Assembly (NCBI GenBank): GCA_024762375.1 | Contig: JANTHQ010000127.1 | Span: forward strand, 1-6,181 | DNA: 6,181 bases | Source of the DNA: Anaerolineaceae bacterium | Lineage (GTDB): Bacteria > Chloroflexota > Anaerolineae > 4572-78 | Direction of reading: 5' to 3' | Shown: positions 1 through 5,433 of the stretch, in pieces | Numbering within the stretch: the stretch's first letter is position 1 | How the letters are laid out: each line of letters starts with the position of its first letter | The notes under the pieces: generated by a model | Told to the model about the DNA's origin: nothing | Database searches by the model: none | The model's input: only the letters and a program-made list of their open reading frames with translations | Program-made: the position numbers and the translations under genes

Positions 1-109
1 TGTCCGCAAAAATAAATGCGACAGCAACCGTGGCTATCACCAAAAACAGGGCGACCAGCGCTGCAGCCCATTTTGCGCCATTCGATTGTGCAGACGGTTG
101 CTGTGCCAT
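1..109 (-). CDS. N-terminal fragment of a single-pass membrane or exported protein (cut by window edge)
   Basis: Only the first 36 codons lie in the window, and the gene continues past position 1. It starts with ATG at 109. A short polar N-terminus (residues 1-13, ending in a single Lys) is followed by a continuous hydrophobic helix at about residues 14-35 (starting WAAALVALFLVIATVAV). This looks like an uncleaved signal anchor or a signal peptide, so the rest of the protein is probably outside the membrane. The start is well supported: a GGAGGGG Shine-Dalgarno sequence lies 10 nt upstream, inside the last codons of the kinase-like gene, and only 7 nt separate that stop codon from this ATG. 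The two genes are therefore probably cotranscribed and perhaps translationally coupled. No function can be assigned from this fragment. Confidence 0.72.
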   Translation of the reverse strand, partial: MAQQPSAQSNGAKWAAALVALFLVIATVAVAFIFAD

Positions 110-116
110 AGATATT

Positions 117-2915
117 TTACCCCTCCGGATTCAAATCGAGCGGTGGCACATCCACTTCTTCCCATGGGTCATTGACGGTATCAATCACCGGCATCGCAAA
201 ATAGAACGTTGTGCCGCGTCCCATTTCTGTTTCGAACCACACTTCGCCGCCATGTGCTTCGATGATGTGTTTGACGATGGATAACCCGACGCCGGTTTCG
301 CCCAGCCCTTGAATGAGCGGGTTATCGGCTTTGTAAAACCGGTCAAACACGCGGTCGATATCTTTTTCGGCGATGCCGCCGCCGCTATCGGTAACCGCTA
401 CACGCAGCCACTGTTCTTCTTCATCCAGCGAAACGGCGTTGAGGTTACTGTTGGTCACGGTGGCGCTGATGGTGATATCACCACCCACCGGCGTGCACAG
501 GGTGGCGTTATTCAACAAATTGACCACAACCTGCTGCATGGATACCGCATCGGCTTCTACGATGGGCATTTGGGCCGGCAAATCAATCTTCAACTGAATT
601 TCTTTCTCTTCAAGTTGGGCTTTGGCGTTGACCACAGCACTTTCGATGATTTTTGCGATATTCAATGGGGCGGGGTTCAGTTGCAATTGACCGGCGTCAA
701 TGGCCGCAATGCCGATGAGATCGTTCAACAACCCATCCATGCGCTCGACATTGGCTTTCACCCGTTGTAAAAATTTACGCTGCATTTTTCCAATCACCCC
801 GACAGATTCGCCCAACAGCAAATCGACATATCCAATAATGGATGTCATGGGTGTGCGCAACTCTTGCGCCAGCGATGCAATAAATTCGTCGCGTGCATGC
901 TGGGTTTCAAATTCGTCGGTAGCGTCATACAAAATGACCACATTGCCGGTTACTGTGCCATTTGCCGGGTCGGTGATGGGTGAAATGGTCGCTTTGACCA
1001 TCCGGTCGTCCATTTTGAGGGCGGTGGTTGCCAGCGGCACCTCTGCTGCGGCCACACGCCGGACGGCTTTTCGCCATGCATCGTCGGGAACGAGTTCATC
1101 CAACGGTTTGCCAATGAGTTGGCTGCCCGAAAGCGAGAACAATTGGGATGTGGCTGTATTTACCCGATTGATAGCGCCTTTGGCATCACTGACCAACACA
1201 CCGCACGACAGATTTTCCCACGCTTGAGAATCGGCAGAAAATGCATCGGCGGGAACAACCGATTGCTGCTGTAATTTCAGTTTATTGGCTTTTAATGCGC
1301 GTGCCAGTTTTCGACTGCGCTGTTGGGCGGCAGCCAAGGCTTCGGACAGTTTTTTTGCCTCGCCGGCTTCCAGCGCCATTTCTTCCAGCTGGGCACGGAG
1401 TTCGGCAATTTCATCCTGCGCCATTTTCAATTTTGCCAGTTGCTTTTTGTGCGACTGGGTCACAGAAATTAGTTGGCTGTGTTTGGCGGTTACTTCGTCA
1501 TACCGCACCTGCGCCATTTTCAATTGCTGAGATAGTTGTTGTACCTGTTGCTGGTATTCGGTGAGTTCTTTTTGGCTTTTGCGTGCCAGCGTTTCCTGTT
1601 CATACAATCGCTGTGCCATCTGATTGTTTTCCTGATGCGCTTTTTTCAATTCAGATTCTAGCGCAGCGGTTTGGCGACTGGTTTCCTTTTCCTGATTTCG
1701 TAATGTGAAAACCAGTTTTTGCGATTTTTGAAGCAATTCTTGATGTTTGCGTGCATTGTTGATAGCAACGGCAATTTGGGTGCTCATCGTTTCGATGAGT
1801 TGCAGTTCAGTGGAAGAAAACGGCCGTTTTGATTGCGCGTTTCCCACAACGAGCGCCCCAATGGGTTTACCGGCAACCACCAACGGCTGAACGACCAATG
1901 GCCCGGCATCGCTGGGCGACCCCATCATGGCAAAAAGAAATTGTACCTGTGGATTTTGATAGCCTTTGTTGATTTCGACTTGCCGCACGCGCTCGAGTGC
2001 GTGTTTGAGTGCCGGTTGTTCGCTGATGGGAAATGTTACCGCGTCGCCACTGCCGCGCCGCTGTGGATTGTATGATGCGGTCATGCGCAGCACAGTATGT
2101 GCACTGTCTTCAAACAGAGCAATGGCCGATTGGTCAACGTTCAATGCCCGGACAACCGCTTTTACCGCTCCGTCGAGCACATCGGGCAACTGCAGCGAAG
2201 AAACAATCGAGCCGGTGGCTTCAAACAACCCGGTCAACCCTTCAATTTGCTCTTCGGATGTTTCGCGCAGGTTCAACAGGGTTTTGCTGCGAATGTCGAG
2301 CATATCCAGAAAATCTTGATACACCGCAGCCGAAAACAATACATACGCCACAATTTCGCTGATGCGGGTATATACCGGAATGTCGCCATCGCCAATCGCC
2401 ATTTCGATACCCGCACCGGCCAACAGTACGGCCGTTGCCACCACAGCGAAGGGTTGCGCGTCGCTGAGTTTTGTCAGCATAGAAACGATGAGCAGCGCAC
2501 CCACCAGCATTGTAAATGTCAACAAACCATAATCAGCGGCCAAACTCGGTGCGCCAAATGCCGGCAACGCCAGCAACACACCGACAATGCCAAAACTAAT
2601 GAGGATGAAAAGGTTGGCAAACAGCGTTTTTTCCTTAAAATAAGGAGAGAGGCCCCAAGCCAACACCGCCATTGACGCCGAACCCAACCCTAGTTCCCAC
2701 GTCAAACGGGCGTCACCGGATTGCATTGCTGCCACGTAACCAAAACCAATCAAGCGCAGCAAAAGAATTGCGCCAAAGGCAATCGCCAGCCTGCGGGCAG
2801 ACAGAGATAAATTTCGTTGCCAATGCTGCCACGCAATTACTAACGCGGCTTGTATGGCAAAAAAGGTGAAAAGAAAATAGGTGATGGAAAATCCGAGTGA
2901 GTTGAAAAAGGACAC
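117..2915 (-). CDS. 7TM-GAF-coiled coil-PAS sensor with HisKA-like and HATPase_c domains; H-box His replaced by Gln
   Basis: A large membrane sensor of the histidine kinase architecture. Residue numbers count from the TTG at 2945 (942 aa). About seven hydrophobic helices lie at 17-38, 52-74, 83-101, 107-128, 139-157, 165-183 and 191-208. A GAF domain follows at about 235-398, then a Gln/Lys/Glu-rich coiled coil (400-560), PAS (572-677), HisKA-like (683-750) and HATPase_c (795-920). ATP-binding boxes are present: N-box NLLNNA (Asn813), G1 DSGGG (853-857), F-box FDRF, G2 GETGVGL (882-888). The H-box reads SLAQELRTP, with Gln694 where the phospho-accepting His belongs; the adjacent Glu695 and Thr698 remain. 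ATP binding is therefore likely, but canonical autophosphorylation is not. No receiver domain or response regulator is in the window. I prefer the GTG start at 2915 (932 aa): GGGGA lies 7 nt upstream, and a TGGTATAAT element overlaps the TTG. The domain call is firm; the start is not. Confidence 0.9.
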   Translation of the reverse strand: MSFFNSLGFSITYFLFTFFAIQAALVIAWQHWQRNLSLSARRLAIAFGAILLLRLIGFGYVAAMQSGDARLTWELGLGSASMAVLAWGLSPYFKEKTLFANLFILISFGIVGVLLALPAFGAPSLAADYGLLTFTMLVGALLIVSMLTKLSDAQPFAVVATAVLLAGAGIEMAIGDGDIPVYTRISEIVAYVLFSAAVYQDFLDMLDIRSKTLLNLRETSEEQIEGLTGLFEATGSIVSSLQLPDVLDGAVKAVVRALNVDQSAIALFEDSAHTVLRMTASYNPQRRGSGDAVTFPISEQPALKHALERVRQVEINKGYQNPQVQFLFAMMGSPSDAGPLVVQPLVVAGKPIGALVVGNAQSKRPFSSTELQLIETMSTQIAVAINNARKHQELLQKSQKLVFTLRNQEKETSRQTAALESELKKAHQENNQMAQRLYEQETLARKSQKELTEYQQQVQQLSQQLKMAQVRYDEVTAKHSQLISVTQSHKKQLAKLKMAQDEIAELRAQLEEMALEAGEAKKLSEALAAAQQRSRKLARALKANKLKLQQQSVVPADAFSADSQAWENLSCGVLVSDAKGAINRVNTATSQLFSLSGSQLIGKPLDELVPDDAWRKAVRRVAAAEVPLATTALKMDDRMVKATISPITDPANGTVTGNVVILYDATDEFETQHARDEFIASLAQELRTPMTSIIGYVDLLLGESVGVIGKMQRKFLQRVKANVERMDGLLNDLIGIAAIDAGQLQLNPAPLNIAKIIESAVVNAKAQLEEKEIQLKIDLPAQMPIVEADAVSMQQVVVNLLNNATLCTPVGGDITISATVTNSNLNAVSLDEEEQWLRVAVTDSGGGIAEKDIDRVFDRFYKADNPLIQGLGETGVGLSIVKHIIEAHGGEVWFETEMGRGTTFYFAMPVIDTVNDPWEEVDVPPLDLNPEG
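120..126 (-). promoter_or_regulatory. Strong Shine-Dalgarno site overlapping the end of the upstream gene
   Basis: GGAGGGG on the minus strand lies 10 nt before the ATG at 109. It covers the last Glu and Gly codons of the kinase-like gene and ends directly before its TAA stop (117-119). This is the best ribosome binding site in the window. It fixes the start of the downstream partial gene and suggests that ribosomes finishing the sensor help initiation there. Confidence 0.7.
1415..1525. repeat. Pair of identical 18-bp direct repeats, 93 bp apart, in the coiled-coil coding region
   Basis: CCTGCGCCATTTTCAATT occurs at 1415-1432 and again at 1508-1525. The offset is exactly 93 bp (31 codons), so both copies are read in the same frame on the minus strand and encode LKMAQ at residues 475-479 and 506-510 of the sensor. 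This may be a trace of internal duplication within the coiled coil, or chance in low-complexity sequence. Confidence 0.6.
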
Positions 2916-2944
2916 GCCATTATCCCCGATACTTGATTCAGTCA

Positions 2945-2974
2945 ATTATACCACACATTAAAATAATCTAACAA
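2945..2974 (-). promoter_or_regulatory. Candidate extended -10 promoter for the minus-strand sensor gene
   Basis: On the minus strand, TGGTATAAT (2945-2953) is a perfect TATAAT with the TGn extension. TTGTTA (2969-2974, 4/6 to TTGACA) lies 18 nt upstream. The expected transcription start is near 2938, downstream of the possible TTG start at 2945, so a transcript from here could only use the GTG at 2915. A weaker overlapping option on the same strand is TTGACG (2983-2988), 17 nt, TATTTT (2960-2965), which would start near 2953. Confidence 0.55.
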
Positions 2975-2994
2975 GCATATTACGTCAATATAAT
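2968..2994 (+). promoter_or_regulatory. Candidate promoter for the NYN-domain gene
   Basis: TATAAT at 2989-2994 matches the -10 consensus perfectly. The best -35 candidate is CTAACA at 2968-2973 (4/6), with a short 15-nt spacer. The expected start is near 3001, giving a leader of only about 12 nt before the ATG at 3013. Its -35 overlaps the -35 candidate of the divergent promoter almost completely, so the two promoters probably compete for polymerase. Confidence 0.45.
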
Positions 2995-3012
2995 ACCACT
3001 GCAGGCTATTTA

Positions 3013-3480
3013 ATGCACGTTTTGATAGATGGACACAATTTAATCGGTAAACTTCCCGATATTTCCCTTTCTGACCGGGATGATGAGACAAAATTACTGC
3101 GGCGCATTCAGCAGTATCGCGCCAGAACCGGTCGGCGGGTGACTGTGTTTTTCGATAGTGGCATGGTGTATAAACCGGGCAGCCGGCGCAAGGTGGGTGG
3201 CATCACCATTCGATACGCGCCACACGGGGTTACCGCCGATACACTCATCATAAACCAGTTGCGCCGCGAGCGAAATCCGAAAGAAGTACTGGTCGTTACA
3301 TCAGACCGCGCTATCCAGCGGGCGGCACGCCTTGCCCGGGTAGAAGTCGTCTCTTCGAGTGCTTTCGCTCAAACGCTATCCGATATACAATCCCCACCCG
3401 ACAGCACCGAACCGGAACCAACACTGTCGCCGGATGAGATTGAAAACTGGCTATCTATTTTCGGAGAAGCAGATGAGTGA
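3013..3480 (+). CDS. YacP-like NYN (PIN-fold) domain protein, putative endoribonuclease
   Basis: A 155-residue cytosolic protein close in size to the YacP-like NYN family, whose Bacillus member YacP/Rae1 is a ribosome-associated mRNA endonuclease. The PIN-like fold is seen in order: VLIDGHNL at residues 3-10 (Asp6, Asn9), FFDSG at 46-50 (Asp48), ADTLI at 75-79 (Asp76) and VVTSDRAIQ at 94-102 (Asp98). These four acidic residues are placed as expected for a metal-binding site. A C-terminal tail ends in an acidic NWLSIFGEADE segment. The ATG at 3013 opens directly on the first beta strand, which supports it; upstream there is only a weak GCAGG at 3001-3005. It is transcribed away from the sensor and followed by its own gap and a fresh promoter, so it is probably a single-gene unit. 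The family is fairly secure; RNase activity and target are inferred. Confidence 0.85.
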   Translation: MHVLIDGHNLIGKLPDISLSDRDDETKLLRRIQQYRARTGRRVTVFFDSGMVYKPGSRRKVGGITIRYAPHGVTADTLIINQLRRERNPKEVLVVTSDRAIQRAARLARVEVVSSSAFAQTLSDIQSPPDSTEPEPTLSPDEIENWLSIFGEADE

Positions 3481-3510
3481 CCATCACTTGACGCACCATC
3501 GATAGTATGG

Positions 3511-3540
3511 TTGACTTATTGTTATTGATAGAGGTATAAT
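3511..3540 (+). promoter_or_regulatory. Strong sigma70-type promoter of the DUF4388-GTPase-Roadblock operon
   Basis: TTGACT (3511-3516, 5/6) and TATAAT (3535-3540, 6/6) are separated by 18 nt. This is the closest match to a housekeeping promoter in the window. Transcription should begin near 3547, leaving a leader of roughly 75 nt before the ATG at 3623. It lies between the end of the NYN gene and the operon, so the operon has its own promoter. Confidence 0.75.
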
Positions 3541-3559
3541 GGAGTCTCACTAGGCTGCG

Positions 3560-3582
3560 CTGTTTGCGATAATTGCAAGCAG
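3560..3582 (+). promoter_or_regulatory. Hairpin in the 5' leader of the operon
   Basis: The arms CTGTTTGC (3560-3567) and GCAAGCAG (3575-3582) can form an 8-bp stem with one G-U pair around a 7-nt loop (GATAATT). It begins about 13 nt into the predicted transcript and ends about 40 nt before the start codon. No U-run follows, so it is not an intrinsic terminator. It may stabilise the 5' end or bind a regulator; no known riboswitch class is recognised. Confidence 0.45.
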
Positions 3583-3608
3583 TTCCCTGCACGTTTTGCA
3601 CAGAATAC

Positions 3609-3614
3609 AAAAGG
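3609..3614 (+). promoter_or_regulatory. Ribosome binding site deciding the DUF4388 start
   Basis: AAAAGG at 3609-3614 lies 8 nt before the ATG at 3623. It favours this ATG over the in-frame TTG at 3596, which has no comparable site and would add nine residues outside the DUF4388 domain. Confidence 0.5.
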
Positions 3615-3622
3615 TTAATCAT

Positions 3623-4450
3623 ATGGCATTAAAAGGAAACCTGCGAGATTTTAACAGCACGCAGCTCCTCAATTTAGTGAGTTTGGCAAAAAAAACGGGA
3701 TCGATGCATCTGGAAACGAATGGTGATTTTGCCAACCTGTTTTTCAAAGAAGGCAAACTCATCAAAGCCAACACACAAAAACACCCGGGGCGACTGGCCG
3801 ATATTTTGTATGAGGCCGGAAAATTAACCCCGGAACAGATGCAAGCCATCTCTCGCCACGCCAATCTCACCGACAAAGCACTGGGTATAGACCTTATCAA
3901 AAGCCGCATCGTTTCGCAGCAAGATATTGTTCACAGCGTCAAAGAATTTATGCTGAACGTGGTCTATTCCCTCTTCTCATGGGCAGAAGGCACCTTCCTG
4001 TTTCAACAAGGCATTCTGCCATCTGCCGATGACATCATCATCCCCTTAAATTTAGACAACGTCATTTTAGAAGGCAGCCGCCGCATCCAAGAGCACGAAC
4101 GGTTGATGGAAGAATTGCCGGACTTGGATGTTTTGGCTCTAAAAGTAACCGACAAACCTCTGCGAGATGTCAAACTTACCCCCGACGATTGGCGGGTCAT
4201 ATCACACATTCATCCGCGCAACACCATTGCTCAAATTGCCCAAGCCGTCAACATGGATGAATTCCAAATCCGAAAAATTGTGTACGGCATGCTGCAAGCG
4301 GGGCTGGTCGAACTGACAAAGCCGGAAGGCGCCAAACCGAAACGCCAGCTCAGTGCCCGATTCGGTGGCAAAAAAGACGTTGCCCCGCAAGGCCCGGCGG
4401 TCAAACGGTCAGTCATCGAACGGCTGATTACCCGCATCAAACGCATCTAA
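3623..4450 (+). CDS. DUF4388 (PatA N-terminal-like) protein with winged-helix-like region and basic tail
   Basis: A 275-residue soluble protein counted from the ATG at 3623. Residues 1-160 match the DUF4388 pattern: an opening LKGNLRDFNSTQLLNLV, a Gly-containing strand (TGSMHLETNG), then FFKEGKLIKAN and GTFLFQQG. DUF4388 is shared with the N-terminus of the cyanobacterial regulator PatA and with gliding and two-component-linked proteins; its activity is not established. Residues 185-232 look like a winged helix: an IAQIAQAVNMDEFQIRKIV helix-turn-helix-like segment followed by a short LVEL strand. Residues 233-275 are rich in Lys/Arg and end in an amphipathic VIERLITRIKRI helix that could bind membrane, nucleic acid or a partner. 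It is the first gene of the operon, 36 nt before the GTPase, which suggests an adaptor or output protein for the switch. The DUF4388 call is fairly secure; DNA binding is not shown. Confidence 0.83.
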   Translation: MALKGNLRDFNSTQLLNLVSLAKKTGSMHLETNGDFANLFFKEGKLIKANTQKHPGRLADILYEAGKLTPEQMQAISRHANLTDKALGIDLIKSRIVSQQDIVHSVKEFMLNVVYSLFSWAEGTFLFQQGILPSADDIIIPLNLDNVILEGSRRIQEHERLMEELPDLDVLALKVTDKPLRDVKLTPDDWRVISHIHPRNTIAQIAQAVNMDEFQIRKIVYGMLQAGLVELTKPEGAKPKRQLSARFGGKKDVAPQGPAVKRSVIERLITRIKRI

Positions 4451-4472
4451 CAAACGGTTATCATCACTGTAC

Positions 4473-4481
4473 TAAGGCAGG
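4473..4481 (+). promoter_or_regulatory. Shine-Dalgarno site of the GTPase gene
   Basis: TAAGGCAGG at 4473-4481 resembles the ideal TAAGGAGG, with the TAAGG core ending 9 nt before the ATG at 4487. It is much stronger than the sites before the next two genes of the operon, which suggests that GTPase translation is set independently. Confidence 0.5.
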
Positions 4482-4486
4482 TTTTA

Positions 4487-5017
4487 ATGCAAACTGTAAA
4501 AATGGTTGTTACCGGACCATACAGCGCCGGAAAAACGCAGTTCATTCGCACCATCAGCGAGATTGATGTGGTTTCTACCGAGCGCAAAATCACGGCACAA
4601 GCCGAACGCATCAAAGACCAAACCACCGTGGCGATGGATTTTGGGCGGATAACCATCGACGATGATTTAGTGCTATACCTTTTCGGTACGCCGGGGCAAC
4701 GACGGTTTGATTTTATGTGGGAAATTCTCACCGAAGGTATGCTCGGATTTGTGGTGCTGATTGACAGTGTCCGGCCCGAAACCTTCCGCGAAGCCAAACA
4801 CATTTTGGAAATATTTCGGGGATACGCCGAAACACCCTACATTGTCGCCGCCAACAAACAAGATTTACCCGACGCATGGAGCCCCGATGACCTGCGAATC
4901 GCGCTGAAAATTGACCGCAGCGTGAAAGTTTTGCCGCTGGTGGCTACCGACAAAGAAAGCGTGAAACAAGTTTTATTGGAACTTCTATACTCGATTTTAG
5001 AAAACATGGAAGAATAA
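4487..5017 (+). CDS. Small Ras-like GTPase of the CvnD/MglA type
   Basis: A 176-residue single-domain GTPase, typical in length for small G proteins. Motifs: P-loop GPYSAGKT (10-17), switch I region with Thr46/Thr47 before VAMDFG (48-53), G3 in LFGTPGQRRF (65-74), G4 NKQD (123-126) and a G5-like ATD (153-155). The TTVAMDFG and LFGTPGQ signatures are characteristic of the group holding the Streptomyces conservon GTPases (CvnD), related to the polarity switch MglA. The usual G3 Asp is replaced by Gly67, as is normal in that group. There is no signal peptide, membrane helix or lipidation Cys at the C-terminus (ending ILENMEE), so it is cytosolic. Such GTPases act with Roadblock proteins, and one is encoded 22 nt downstream, in line with a cognate pair. 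The GTPase call is secure; the process controlled is unknown. Confidence 0.92.
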   Translation: MQTVKMVVTGPYSAGKTQFIRTISEIDVVSTERKITAQAERIKDQTTVAMDFGRITIDDDLVLYLFGTPGQRRFDFMWEILTEGMLGFVVLIDSVRPETFREAKHILEIFRGYAETPYIVAANKQDLPDAWSPDDLRIALKIDRSVKVLPLVATDKESVKQVLLELLYSILENMEE

Positions 5018-5039
5018 TCACCAGTCGGACAATTTTTTT

Positions 5040-5414
5040 ATGGCCGAAACTGAAAATTCCCGCCAAAAACATATCGAAGCGATTTTAAAAGCTCTTTTGA
5101 AACAAGGCGGTTTTTTCAGCGCCGTCGTGGCATCAAACGAAGGATTGCCACTGGCAACCGCCGGTAACGCCGATACCACACTCATCGCCGCCGTTGCCGC
5201 CGCCATCAAACGGCTGGCAGAGCGAGCCCAGCACGCACCGGCAGAAATTACATCACGCAGCGTAAGCGGTGAACAAATCATCATTCGCTATTTCTCAGTC
5301 GATGACGAGCTACTGCTCTTGTCGCTGACCATCCCGGCCGGACGGCATCCATACCGCCGGCTGACCCATCGCGCCATTCGCGATATCCAAAAAATTCTTT
5401 CCAAGCCATCATAA
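5040..5414 (+). CDS. Roadblock/LC7 domain protein, probable regulator of the adjacent GTPase
   Basis: A 124-residue protein consisting almost entirely of one Roadblock/LC7 fold. An N-terminal helix (8-22) is followed by the strand-turn GFFSAVVASNEGLPLATAG (24-42), a long Ala-rich helix (48-64), strands at 79-86 and 91-98, and a C-terminal helix (105-120). Family members such as MglB and CvnB form dimers that bind small GTPases, MglB acting as activating protein and exchange factor for MglA. Placement directly after the GTPase argues for that role here. The 22-nt gap contains a T7 run immediately before the ATG and only a weak CGGAC-like ribosome site, so translation may depend on the upstream gene. 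The tail ends shortly after the fold, without the long extension seen in some homologs. The family call is good; the catalytic effect on the GTPase is inferred. Confidence 0.85.
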   Translation: MAETENSRQKHIEAILKALLKQGGFFSAVVASNEGLPLATAGNADTTLIAAVAAAIKRLAERAQHAPAEITSRSVSGEQIIIRYFSVDDELLLLSLTIPAGRHPYRRLTHRAIRDIQKILSKPS

Positions 5415-5433
5415 CACCGGCGACCATTATTTT

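Larger units (their letters stand above)
3481..3622. other. Intergenic region and operon leader
   Basis: These 142 bp hold the operon promoter (3511-3540), the leader hairpin (3560-3582) and the AAAAGG site. At the 5' edge, AGTGA-CCA-TCACT (3476-3488) is a 5-bp inverted repeat overlapping the NYN stop codon. It has no T-run and is too short for an intrinsic terminator, so no terminator is seen for the NYN gene and read-through into the operon is possible. Confidence 0.6.

Noticed and set aside
2097..2675. 192-codon open frame on the plus strand opposite the sensor gene
   Set aside because: It lies entirely antisense to a gene with clear domains, and its translation is Gln/Arg/His-rich without recognisable folds, as expected for a shadow frame.
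3476..3488. AGTGA-CCA-TCACT inverted repeat as a terminator for the NYN gene
   Set aside because: The stem is only 5 bp with a 3-nt loop and is not followed by a T-run.
3588..3600. TGCA...TGCA dyad in the operon leader as a second hairpin
   Set aside because: Four base pairs around a 5-nt loop is too weak to report as structure.
3596..3622. TTG start at 3596 adding nine residues to the DUF4388 protein
   Set aside because: The ATG at 3623 has AAAAGG at good spacing and begins exactly at the conserved DUF4388 opening; the extra nine residues have no domain support and no ribosome site.
5021..5039. T7 run after the GTPase gene as an intrinsic terminator
   Set aside because: No GC-rich stem precedes the T-run, and the Roadblock ATG follows it directly, so it is more likely a U-rich leader segment.
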